Shown in pieces: positions 9,693 to 17,570 of a stretch of 64,000 bases of DNA; position 1 is the stretch's first letter; the number at the start of each line of letters is the position of its first letter. Under the pieces are notes generated by a model. The model did no database searches. It worked only from the letters and a program-made list of their open reading frames with translations, and was not told where the DNA came from. The position numbers and the translations under genes were made by a program. Source of the DNA: Terripilifer ovatus (GTDB taxonomy: Bacteria; Pseudomonadota; Alphaproteobacteria; Rhizobiales; Beijerinckiaceae); NCBI GenBank assembly GCA_029222685.1, contig JARHVB010000083.1:112801-176800 (forward strand), read 5' to 3'.

Positions 9693-11732
9693 ATGAACCA
9701 CGAGGCGTCTGCGCTCTGGACTGGCTCTCATGCGCAGCCAGGTGTGACCTTGAACGAAGACGGCGGCTGCGTCGCCGTCTTCAGCCGCCATGCGGAGACG
9801 ATCTGGCTCTGCACCTTCGATCCCCATAACGGCAGGGAACTCGAGCGCTGGCGGCTCAATGGTCGCGACGGCGCGATCTTTCATGGTTTCGTGCCGGGCC
9901 TGAAGGCCGGCGCCTGTTACGGCCTGCGCGCGGACGGCCCTTATGAGCCCTCGCGCGGCCACTGGTTCGATCCGGCAAAGCTGCTGACGGACCCTTATGC
10001 AAAGCGGCTCGATCGCGCCTATCGTTTTGCACCGGAGCTTTCCGCGCCGCGCGCTGCTGCTATCGACACGGCACCGCTGGCGCCGCGAGCGATCATCGAA
10101 GAGCGGTTTGATGCGCGCGCGCCGTTCGCAGGTTGTGCGGGCAGGCCGCGCCTGATCTACGAAGTGGCGGTGAAGGCGTTCACGAAGCTGCATCCGGGCA
10201 TTCCGGCACATTTGCGCGGCACGTTGAAAGGGCTGTCGCATCCGGCCTGCGTCGAACACCTGGTGCGCCTGGGTGTCAGCCATGTGGAGCTGATGCCGAT
10301 TTTCGCCTGGCTCGACGAGCGGCACCTGCCGCCGCTGGGTCTCGCCAATGCCTGGGGCTATAATCCCGTCGTCATGATGGCGCTCGATCCGCGTCTGGCG
10401 CCGGCGGGCCTGGATGATCTGCGGCAGGTGGTGCGGACGCTGCACGAGGCCGGCATATCGGTCCTGCTCGATGTGGTCTTCAACCACACGGCGGAGAGCG
10501 ACGAACTGGGACCGACGCTCAGCATGCGCGGTCTCGACAATGCCAGCTATTATCGCCATGACGCCGATGGCCGCCTCGTCAACGATACGGGCTGCGGCAA
10601 TACATTGGCCTGTGATAGCGAACCGGTGATGGGCCTCGTGCTCGATACCATGCGCTATTTTGTCCAGCACGCCGGCATCGACGGCTTCCGTTTCGATCTC
10701 GCGACGATCATGGGACGAAGCGCGTCCGGCTTCTCGGCGGACGCGCCTCTGCTGCGGGCGATCGCGAGCGATCCGGTGCTCGGTGGTGTGGAACTGATCG
10801 CCGAGCCCTGGGACATCGGCCCGGGCGGCTATCAGCTCGGCGGCTTTCCTGCGCCGTTCAGGGAATGGAACGATAAATATCGCGACGATGTGCGGCGTTT
10901 CTGGAAGTGCGAGTTCGGCGCGATCGGGGATTTCGCGACGCGCATCGCGGGCTCCGCGGACGTGTTCGAGTCGCCGCGCAAGGCGCCGTCGGCGAGCGTC
11001 AATTTCATCGCCGCGCATGATGGATTTACGGTGCGCGATCTCGTGTCTTACGATGGCAAACGCAATGATGCGAACGGCGAAGCCAATCGCGATGGGACGG
11101 AAGCGAATTTCTCGTGGAACAATGGCGCCGACGGCGATCAGGTCGACGAGACGATCCGCGCGCGCCGGATCCGCGACGTCCGGGCGCTGCTCGCCACGCT
11201 GTTGCTGTCGCGCGGCACGCCGATGCTGACGGCGGGCGACGAGTTCGGACGCACGCAGCATGGCAACAACAACGCCTATGCCCAGGATAATGAAACGATC
11301 TGGCTCGATTGGGCCACGGCCGATGCAGGGCTGGCCGAATTCACCGCCGCGCTCGTGCATATGCGTGGATCGCTTGTACCGTTGCATGCCGATCAGTTTC
11401 TGACCGGCAAGTCGGAAGCCGATGGCGCTCCGCCGGATGTGGAATGGTGGCGGGCCGATGGCCGGCCGATGCAGGCCGAAGACTGGACGAACGGTGATGT
11501 ACTGGCGCTAACGTTGGCCGCAACGCAGGACGGGGAGATCGAACGCGTCTTCATCGCCTTCAACCGTTCCGGCGAACGACGGATGCTGACGCCGCCGGAA
11601 CCGCGGCCCGGCCTTGTCTGGTCGCTTGCGCTCGATAGCGCCAACAGCTTCGCCCGTCTTGGAAAGCATTACGGCTTCACCGGTGAAGCCGATGCGCGTG
11701 GTGTGATCGTGCTGGTCGAAACCGCCGGTTGA
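9693..11732 (+). CDS. glgX: Glycogen debranching enzyme
   Basis: GlgX (679 aa) is a GH13 isoamylase-type enzyme that cleaves alpha-1,6 branches of phosphorylase-limit dextrin. It has the CBM48 N-terminus and GH13 motifs LDVVFNHTAE, DGFRFDLATIMGR (nucleophile Asp), ELIAEPWDIGPGGYQ (acid/base Glu) and NFIAAHDGFTVRDLVSY, plus the GlgX-typical stretch MLTAGDEFGRTQHGNNNAY. It follows glgP by 17 bp, consistent with a glgP-glgX transcript, and its product supplies short linear chains that MalQ can recycle. Confidence 0.95.
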   Translation: MNHEASALWTGSHAQPGVTLNEDGGCVAVFSRHAETIWLCTFDPHNGRELERWRLNGRDGAIFHGFVPGLKAGACYGLRADGPYEPSRGHWFDPAKLLTDPYAKRLDRAYRFAPELSAPRAAAIDTAPLAPRAIIEERFDARAPFAGCAGRPRLIYEVAVKAFTKLHPGIPAHLRGTLKGLSHPACVEHLVRLGVSHVELMPIFAWLDERHLPPLGLANAWGYNPVVMMALDPRLAPAGLDDLRQVVRTLHEAGISVLLDVVFNHTAESDELGPTLSMRGLDNASYYRHDADGRLVNDTGCGNTLACDSEPVMGLVLDTMRYFVQHAGIDGFRFDLATIMGRSASGFSADAPLLRAIASDPVLGGVELIAEPWDIGPGGYQLGGFPAPFREWNDKYRDDVRRFWKCEFGAIGDFATRIAGSADVFESPRKAPSASVNFIAAHDGFTVRDLVSYDGKRNDANGEANRDGTEANFSWNNGADGDQVDETIRARRIRDVRALLATLLLSRGTPMLTAGDEFGRTQHGNNNAYAQDNETIWLDWATADAGLAEFTAALVHMRGSLVPLHADQFLTGKSEADGAPPDVEWWRADGRPMQAEDWTNGDVLALTLAATQDGEIERVFIAFNRSGERRMLTPPEPRPGLVWSLALDSANSFARLGKHYGFTGEADARGVIVLVETAG

Positions 11733-11751
11733 TCGTTGCTTCCTCCACTGG

Positions 11752-11768
11752 CGTGCAAAAATTGCACG
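11752..11768. promoter_or_regulatory. Inverted repeat CGTGCAA-AAA-TTGCACG
   Basis: A perfect 7+7 bp inverted repeat with a 3-bp A spacer lies 20 bp after the glgX stop, in the 280-bp interval before the SDR gene. The size and A-rich centre fit a binding site for a dimeric repressor. Nothing in the window identifies the protein. A related site follows at 11834-11850. Confidence 0.4.
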
Positions 11769-11833
11769 ATCAATGCTTGGCTTTTGGCGCGGGCCGCTGC
11801 TAAATTCCGCCAACAAGATTGCGCCCGGCAAAT

Positions 11834-11850
11834 TTGCAGCAAGTCTGCAA
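11834..11850. promoter_or_regulatory. Inverted repeat TTGCAG-CAAGT-CTGCAA
   Basis: A perfect 6+6 bp inverted repeat lies 82 bp centre-to-centre from the one at 11752-11768 and shares its TTGCA/TGCAA core. The pair could form a two-site operator for the SDR gene at 12013. This rests on symmetry alone. Confidence 0.35.
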
Positions 11851-11959
11851 TTGGGCGTGTCACGGGAGGATATCAATCGGAGCGTAAACGGCCTGCCGTG
11901 CGGGTTCGCATGTCGGTTGGCAGCGGCCGTAAGCCGATCAGATCATCGGCGTCCAGAAG

Positions 11960-11997
11960 CAACTGAACAAGAAACAACTGAACAAGAAACAATTGAA
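11960..11997 (+). repeat. 15-bp tandem repeat in the SDR leader
   Basis: The unit CAACTGAACAAGAAA occurs twice perfectly and then as a partial, diverged third copy (CAATTGAA). The array ends just before the GGGAGG ribosome-binding site of the SDR gene. Because the unit is 15 bp, copy changes would keep any reading frame and mainly alter leader length. Confidence 0.7.
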
Positions 11998-12012
11998 ATG
12001 GGGAGGCTCGGA

Positions 12013-12894
12013 ATGTCTCTGCCGGACGTTCGTGGCAAGAAGGTCATCGTGACCGGCGCGGGCAGTGGCCTGGGGCGCGCCATGGCGCTTGGTCTGTGCG
12101 AAGCGGGTGCTGACGTCCTGGTGCTCGACATCGCCGAGGATCGCGCCAGCGATACAGCGGCAGCCGCGCAGCGCTATAACAACAGCAGCCGTGTGATCGC
12201 ATTCCGTTGCGACGTGCGCTGCACGGACGATTGCGGCCTTGCGGTCGCTGCCACGATTTCGCAACTCGGCGGGCTGCACGGCATCGTCAATTGCGCCGGC
12301 CTGGGCATGCCGCATCTGCGCCGCAACGCTCATGCCGAGCCAGTGCGCTTCTGGGAAGCCGATCCGGACCGCTGGCAGGAGATCGTCGACGTCAATATCC
12401 GCGGACCGTTTCTGCTGGCGCGGGCGGCGACGCCGCACCTTATCGCGCAAGGGTGGGGGCGGATCGTCAATGTCACCACCAGCTTCAACACCATGATCCG
12501 CACCGCCAATATGCCGTACGGCCAGACCAAGGCGGCGCTCGAGGCGGCGTCCGCGAGCTGGGCTGAGGATCTGCGCGGCAAGGGCGTGAGCGTCAACGTG
12601 CTGATCCCCGGCGGGGCCGCCGACACACGGATGATCCCGGAGGAATCCGGTTACGACCGTTCGAAGCTGGTGAACCCGAAGGTCATGGTGGCGCCGATCC
12701 GATGGCTGATGAGCAGTGAGTCCGACGGCGTGACCGGGATGCGGTTTGTCGGGCGGCGCTGGAGCCCGGACCTCGCCTGGCAGGAGGCAGCCAAGGCGTC
12801 CGGCGCGCCGATTGCCTGGCCGGCGCTTGCTGCTGAAGCGGCCGGCGGACAACCGGTCTCGAGCGCAAGTCCGGCAAGCGGAGTCAGGATATAA
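12013..12894 (+). CDS. SDR family oxidoreductase
   Basis: A cytoplasmic NAD(P)-dependent short-chain dehydrogenase/reductase of 293 aa. The nucleotide-binding motif TGAGSGLGRAM is at the N-terminus, VNCAGLG in the middle, and the catalytic YxxxK as PYGQTKAALEA. ATG at 12013 was chosen because GGGAGG sits 6 nt upstream and the fold starts at once (MSLPDVRGKKVIVTG); a longer in-frame extension to 11773 is hydrophilic, unlike SDRs, and covers the putative operators. The C-terminal 35 residues are longer than in minimal SDRs. Substrate unknown. Its neighbours suggest a role in the catabolic region. Confidence 0.85.
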   Translation: MSLPDVRGKKVIVTGAGSGLGRAMALGLCEAGADVLVLDIAEDRASDTAAAAQRYNNSSRVIAFRCDVRCTDDCGLAVAATISQLGGLHGIVNCAGLGMPHLRRNAHAEPVRFWEADPDRWQEIVDVNIRGPFLLARAATPHLIAQGWGRIVNVTTSFNTMIRTANMPYGQTKAALEAASASWAEDLRGKGVSVNVLIPGGAADTRMIPEESGYDRSKLVNPKVMVAPIRWLMSSESDGVTGMRFVGRRWSPDLAWQEAAKASGAPIAWPALAAEAAGGQPVSSASPASGVRI

Positions 12895-12951
12895 GCTCCT
12901 CATTACGCTCGATTTGGGATAAATCCCTCTCTCATCCTACGGTTGTTTGAA

Positions 12952-13488
12952 ATGTCCGCTGAAGTATTGCTCAAAGCCAATGGGACAGTGAAAGATTTGG
13001 AGACGGTGAAAAATTTGACTGAAAATCCGGCGAAGCAACGCGAGTTCACACCGCGGGAAGAAGCTGTCGGCTTCCTTCTTTGGGACGCGCGCCGCGCCTT
13101 GTTCCGCGAATTCAGCCAGAAATTCGCGCAACATGGCGTCAGCAACGGGGTTTTTCCCGTGCTCCGGATCCTGTGGGACGATGACGAGCTCACGCAGTCC
13201 GAGATCGCCCGCCGCGGCCTGATGACCGGCCCGACGATCGTCGGCATCGTCGCCCAGCTCGAGGCCCAGAAACTGGTGACGCGGATTCCCTGTCCCGATG
13301 ACAGCCGCAAGCGCAAGATCAAGCTGACGGAAGAAGGGTTGCGGCTGAAAGCGATCGTGCTGCCGATCGCCGAGGATGTCCATCAGAAGGCGCTGAACGG
13401 CATTACCGACCAGGAAGCCGAGCTGCTGAAGAGACTCCTCCGCCGCATCCGCGCGAATTTCATTGGAAATCGAGAGGACAATTCCTGA
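12952..13488 (+). CDS. MarR family transcriptional regulator
   Basis: A winged-helix DNA-binding protein of 178 aa. The recognition-helix region reads LTQSEIARRGLMTGPTIVGI, followed by the wing RIPCPDDSRKRKIKLTEEG, both typical of MarR. An N-terminal arm of about 45 residues precedes the core. ATG at 12952 was taken as the start; an upstream TTG at 12943 is in frame. It lies directly upstream of the hydrolase/LLM catabolic genes, and a perfect 14-bp palindrome stands at 13587-13600, so it is the natural candidate regulator, probably ligand-responsive. Confidence 0.88.
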   Translation: MSAEVLLKANGTVKDLETVKNLTENPAKQREFTPREEAVGFLLWDARRALFREFSQKFAQHGVSNGVFPVLRILWDDDELTQSEIARRGLMTGPTIVGIVAQLEAQKLVTRIPCPDDSRKRKIKLTEEGLRLKAIVLPIAEDVHQKALNGITDQEAELLKRLLRRIRANFIGNREDNS

Positions 13489-13586
13489 TCTATTGGTCGA
13501 GAGAAGCTTCACAAGAATTTGAAAATATTAGATTTATTATATAGCGCGCCAGTTGTTCCGGCTGTGCGTTCTTTCACGCTAAATTC

Positions 13587-13600
13587 AGTAGGTACCTACT
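13587..13600. promoter_or_regulatory. Palindrome AGTAGGTACCTACT, candidate MarR operator
   Basis: A perfect 14-bp palindrome lies in the 306-bp gap between the MarR gene and the first hydrolase gene. A TTGACA at 13609-13614 directly follows and could be a -35 box, although the -10 element 17 bp on is poor. The flanks are AT-rich compared with the genome. The location fits an operator for the catabolic genes. A 65-codon frame covering this gap (13519-13716) has no protein-like features, so nothing else is called here. Confidence 0.5.
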
Positions 13601-13794
13601 TATCTTTATTGACAAGCAGCGCCGGCGGCGTCCATTTTGCTGGAACTCTCAAGTCCACAGGCGGCACAACAAAGGTGGTCGCTTTTGAAGAAGAGAGACA
13701 GATTTCAATCATGTAGCCGGTTTTCGGACGGGTTATCGCAGACAAGATCAATTCGGCCCACGGCACCGAAGGGCCGGACATCGGGAGGACTAGA

Positions 13795-14625
13795 ATGGCG
13801 ACAACGTCGCCCTCAGGCATGCAAACCGCCGTATTGCACGGCGTGAACGTCGCGTTCAGCGAAGCGGGACACGGCCAGCCGCTGCTTTTCCTGCATCCGG
13901 GCCACGGCAATTGGGGCGATCGGCCATTCCTCGATGCGCTCGCTGCCGAGTACCGGGTCATCGCGCCGGTCGCGCCGTGGTTCGGCGTCGATGCCGGCCC
14001 GCCGAACTTTTCCTCCGTCCAGGACCTGGCCTATCTCTATCTCGACCTGATCGAGCATCTGACGCTCGACGATGTGGTCCTCGTGGGCTCCTCCTTCGGC
14101 GGCTGGCTCGCCGCCGAAATGGCGGTGAAGTCCTGCCAGCGGCTTGCAGCCCTGGCGCTGCTGGCGCCGGTCGGGATCAAGACCGGCGGCCGCAGCGTTC
14201 GCGACGTGATCGACACGTTCGGCGTTCCCGACAAGGAATGGCAGGAGCGCGCCTTTGCCGATCCGTCGTTCCGGTTCGAACTCAAGGCCCTGGACGATAC
14301 CGAACTGTTCATCCGCGTCCGCGCCAAGGAGGCTTTGGCGCGCTACGCGTGGTCGCCCTACATGCACAATCCCAAGTTGCAGGGTCGCCTGCATCGTATC
14401 GCGCGGCCGACGCTCGTCGTCGGCGGCGGTAGGGATCGAATTCTGCGAGCCGGGTATCCGCGCGACTTCGCCGATGCCATCCCCGGCGCGCGCTATGAGG
14501 AGATTGCCGGGGCAGGGCACTTCCCGCACATCGAACAACCGGCGCAGATCGCCGGCCTCGTCCGTTCGTTTGTCAAACAGGCAGCCGACGGCGCACAGCG
14601 CGCGCCTGTCCGCGAGAGAGCATGA
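13795..14625 (+). CDS. Alpha/beta hydrolase
   Basis: A 276-aa alpha/beta-hydrolase-fold enzyme. The nucleophile elbow is VGSSFGGWLAAE with Ser100; the acid is likely the Asp in GGGRDRILRAG and the base His is in GAGHFPHIEQP near the C-terminus, so the triad looks complete. GGGAGG lies 6 nt before ATG 13795. The stop overlaps the start of the LLM monooxygenase by 4 bp (ATGA), implying translational coupling and a shared pathway, such as hydrolysis of a product made by the monooxygenase. The substrate is not evident. Confidence 0.87.
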   Translation: MATTSPSGMQTAVLHGVNVAFSEAGHGQPLLFLHPGHGNWGDRPFLDALAAEYRVIAPVAPWFGVDAGPPNFSSVQDLAYLYLDLIEHLTLDDVVLVGSSFGGWLAAEMAVKSCQRLAALALLAPVGIKTGGRSVRDVIDTFGVPDKEWQERAFADPSFRFELKALDDTELFIRVRAKEALARYAWSPYMHNPKLQGRLHRIARPTLVVGGGRDRILRAGYPRDFADAIPGARYEEIAGAGHFPHIEQPAQIAGLVRSFVKQAADGAQRAPVRERA

Positions 14626-15818
14626 CCATGCGCGTTTATCATTTCTCCGAACAGCCCTATCCGGAAGTGTGGACGCAGCCGTCGCTGCGCATCACGATCC
14701 CCAACAGCCTGTGCCGGCCGGAAGAGGCGCATAAGCTGTATCACCGTTACATCGACGAGTGGAAGCTGGCCGACGAACTCGGCTTCGACATCATGGTCAA
14801 CGAGCACCATTCGACCGCGACCTGCCTGACGGCGTCGGCCAACCTGATCCTGGCGATCCTGGCGCGCGAGACGAAGAAGGCGCGCATGCTGGTGCTTGGC
14901 GTGCCGCTGAGCAACCGGACCGATCCGGTGCGCATCGCCGAAGAGATGTCGATGATCGACGTCATTTCCGGCGGCCGTCTGGAAATGGGTTTCGTCAAGG
15001 GCGTTCCCTATGAAATCGGTCCGGCGAACTCCAATCCGACCCGCATGATGGAGCGGTTGTGGGAAGCCCATGACCTGATCATCCAGGCGATGACAACCCA
15101 TGACGGTCCGTTCAACTTCGAGGGCGAGTTCTTTCATCACCGCACGGTGAACATCTGGCCGCGGCCGATGCAGCAGCCCCATCCTCCCGTCTGGATCACC
15201 ACCGCGAGCGCCGGCAATGCGCGCGAGATCGGCGGGCGCGGCATCGTCATGGGCAGCTTCATGGGCGGCTTCGGCGAGACGAAGAAGCTGCACCAGGCCT
15301 ATGCGGAGGGCTGGCAGAAGGCGGGACGCGGGGGCGACGTGCCGGTCGACCGTTTCGGCTATCTCGCCATGTGCGCGGTGGCAGACAACGAGGCCGATGC
15401 ACGCCGCCGCGCCGATCTGATCGCCGATTACCTGCGCACCAACGGCCAGGTCGCCGACCCGTTCAACAAGCCACCGACCTATTTTCCGACCGAGGCGATG
15501 ATCCGCTCGATCCGCTCGCCCAATCCGCGCGCCTTCCGCACCCTGCTGACGCCGAAGGGCAAGCCGGTCGAGCTGAGCACGGCGACGCTCGACGAATTCA
15601 TCGAATGTGGCGTCGTCTTCGCCGGCACGCCGGATCAGGTCTATGACCAGATCACCCATTTCACGGATTCGATCGGCGGCCTCGGCCATCTGCTGTTGAT
15701 GCAGCAGGGCGGCCACCTGAATGCCGAGGATACGCGCGACAGTCTCACGCTGTTCGGCACCAAGGTTCTGCCGCGGCTGAATGCACGAACGGACAGCAAG
15801 CTGCTCTTTGCCGCCTGA
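14622..15818 (+). CDS. LLM class flavin-dependent monooxygenase
   Basis: A 398-aa luciferase-like (TIM-barrel) flavin-dependent oxidoreductase that would use reduced FMN from a separate reductase. Diagnostic pieces are FDIMVNEHHSTATCLTAS near residue 55, VLGVPLSNRTDPVRIAEE, MIDVISGGRLEMGFVKG and the HPPVWITTAS strand. It is coupled by ATGA overlap to the preceding hydrolase, and the same arrangement recurs at 19412-21366 with a related pair. No flavin reductase gene is nearby. Confidence 0.9.
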   Translation: MTMRVYHFSEQPYPEVWTQPSLRITIPNSLCRPEEAHKLYHRYIDEWKLADELGFDIMVNEHHSTATCLTASANLILAILARETKKARMLVLGVPLSNRTDPVRIAEEMSMIDVISGGRLEMGFVKGVPYEIGPANSNPTRMMERLWEAHDLIIQAMTTHDGPFNFEGEFFHHRTVNIWPRPMQQPHPPVWITTASAGNAREIGGRGIVMGSFMGGFGETKKLHQAYAEGWQKAGRGGDVPVDRFGYLAMCAVADNEADARRRADLIADYLRTNGQVADPFNKPPTYFPTEAMIRSIRSPNPRAFRTLLTPKGKPVELSTATLDEFIECGVVFAGTPDQVYDQITHFTDSIGGLGHLLLMQQGGHLNAEDTRDSLTLFGTKVLPRLNARTDSKLLFAA

Positions 15819-15851
15819 ACGCTGCCGAACAATCAACGACGGGAGGAAGAC

Positions 15852-16703
15852 ATGGCCAAAGAAGATATGGCCGACGTCTGGATCACGCTGAAGGAATGGC
15901 CGGAACTCATCCTCGACCGGCTCGAAGATGCGGGCGTTGCCCGCATCACCCTCAACCGTCCGGAAAAGCGCAATAGCTGGAACCGGGCGCTTTGCCTGGC
16001 CTTTCTTGAGGCGATGGAGATCATCCGCGCCGACAAGGAGCTCAAGGCCGTCATCACCCGTGGCGCGGGCCCGCTCTACTCATCGGGTCTCGACCTGACG
16101 TTCCTGCGCGAAGTCTCGAACGGGCCGCTGCTCGACTGGGACCGGCCCAATCTGACGATCCAGATCGCCGAGGCGATCCGCAAATTTCCACGTATCTTCA
16201 TCGCGCAGGTGCATGGCTATTGCATGGGCGGCGCACTCGGCATCATGAACTGCCACGATCTCGTCTATGCGGCGGAAGATACACAGATCGGCATGCCGGA
16301 AATCATGCGCGGCAGTTTCGGCCAGCTCGTGACGTCGACCTTGCTGCATGGCGGCGTGCCGGCAAAGAAGCTGTCCCATATCGCCCTCGTCGGTCGCAAC
16401 CTGAGCGGCGTCGAGGCCTCCGATCTCGGCATCATCTCGCAGGCGGTGCCCGCCGCCGAACTTGAGGCATTCACCATCGGCATCGCGCGCGAAATCGCCT
16501 CGCGTCATCTGGCGCCGCTCGAACATCACAAGATCACCGTCCAACTCGGCCGCGATCTCGGCGTCTCGCAGGCGATCCAGGTCGACATGCTGGTCGGCAG
16601 CCGCATGCGCCATGCCATGGATCCGCTCGACAATGTGGAAGACTATCTCAAGTCGCAGAAGGGCGGGCCGAACGTGCATTACAAGCGGCCGGATGTGGAG
16701 TGA
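15852..16703 (+). CDS. Enoyl-CoA hydratase/isomerase (crotonase) family
   Basis: A 283-aa crotonase-fold enzyme acting on an acyl-CoA. It shows the oxyanion-hole strand LYSSGLDLTF and the segment HGYCMGGALGIMNCHDLVYAA followed by GMPEIMRGSFGQ. Aligned to rat mitochondrial enoyl-CoA hydratase, the second catalytic Glu (E164, in PEI) is kept but the first (E144) is Gly, so a simple hydratase reaction is doubtful and an isomerase, hydrolase or lyase role is possible. ATG 15852 follows GGGAGGA. It is third in the plus-strand run after the LLM gene. Confidence 0.88.
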   Translation: MAKEDMADVWITLKEWPELILDRLEDAGVARITLNRPEKRNSWNRALCLAFLEAMEIIRADKELKAVITRGAGPLYSSGLDLTFLREVSNGPLLDWDRPNLTIQIAEAIRKFPRIFIAQVHGYCMGGALGIMNCHDLVYAAEDTQIGMPEIMRGSFGQLVTSTLLHGGVPAKKLSHIALVGRNLSGVEASDLGIISQAVPAAELEAFTIGIAREIASRHLAPLEHHKITVQLGRDLGVSQAIQVDMLVGSRMRHAMDPLDNVEDYLKSQKGGPNVHYKRPDVE

Positions 16704-16706
16704 TCC

Positions 16707-17465
16707 TCACAGCATCGAGCCGCCATCGACGAGAACCTGCGTGCCCGTCACCATGGCGCTGGCGTCGGATGCCAGATGTGCCACCGTGTCGGCGATCTCC
16801 TCGGGTTTAAGATAGCGGCCGAGCGGGATGCGGTTGCGGAATTCCTGCTGCACCTCGTCGAGAGACTTGTTGCCCTGGCGCGTGCGCTCGATCCGCCGCA
16901 TCATCTCGCTGTCGACCATGGCGGGATGGATCGTGTTGACGCGGATGCCACGCCTGGCGTTTTCGACCGCGGCAGTGCGCATCAGCCCGACCACCGCATG
17001 TTTGCTGGCGGTGTAGGCGGTGAAATTGGCCGCGCCGCGCAGGCCGGCGGTCGAGGACGTGATGATGACGCTGCCGCCATGGCGCATCACCGGCAGGACG
17101 TATTTCAGCCCGAGGAAGACACCGGTGACGTTGACCGCCATGACCCTGGCGAACTCGTCTTCGGGAAACTCCGCCATCGGCGCCGAAGGCCCCTCGATGC
17201 CGGCATTGTTGAAGAAAATGTCGATGGGGCCGAAGGTGCCCTGCGCCTTGCCGGCATAGGCCCGGCAATCGTCGGCTTTGGTGACATCCGCGACCAGCGT
17301 CAACATCCGCGTCGCGCCAAGTTCCGCCGCGATGGGCTCCAGTGCCGCCGGCGCGTGGTCCACCAGAACCACATTGGCGCCCTCCTTATGCAACAGCCGG
17401 GCTGTGGCCTTGCCGATGACCCCACCGCCGCCGGTGATGAGTGCGGTCTTTCCGATAAATCGCAT
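16707..17465 (-). CDS. SDR family oxidoreductase
   Basis: A classical 252-aa SDR. N-terminal TGGGGVIGKATARLL binds the cofactor, FNNAGIEG is the NAG motif, and SSTAGLRGAANFTAYTASKH holds the catalytic Ser and YxxxK. The C-terminus VTGTQVLVDGGSML is typical of FabG-like dehydrogenases. It is convergent with the crotonase (3 bp apart) and divergent from the NMT1-type binding protein at 17571, so it may be regulated separately. The alcohol/ketone substrate is unknown. Confidence 0.9.
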   Translation of the reverse strand: MRFIGKTALITGGGGVIGKATARLLHKEGANVVLVDHAPAALEPIAAELGATRMLTLVADVTKADDCRAYAGKAQGTFGPIDIFFNNAGIEGPSAPMAEFPEDEFARVMAVNVTGVFLGLKYVLPVMRHGGSVIITSSTAGLRGAANFTAYTASKHAVVGLMRTAAVENARRGIRVNTIHPAMVDSEMMRRIERTRQGNKSLDEVQQEFRNRIPLGRYLKPEEIADTVAHLASDASAMVTGTQVLVDGGSML

Positions 17466-17570
17466 GCTTTTCCTCCAGATCGGTTGTTTTACCGGCTGCG
17501 TTCCGCAAGAATGATGACATTAAAGGCTGCCGTTGTCCCAAGACAAGGCGGCCGCCGAGGGAGAGACGCG

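Noticed and set aside
13519-13716. 65-codon frame after the first MarR gene
   Set aside because: It spans the candidate operator and promoter and shows no protein-like composition or ribosome-binding site.
16776-17570. Long N-terminal extension of the NMT1-type binding protein
   Set aside because: It runs antisense to the SDR gene at 16707-17465 and would hide a clear signal peptide at 17571.
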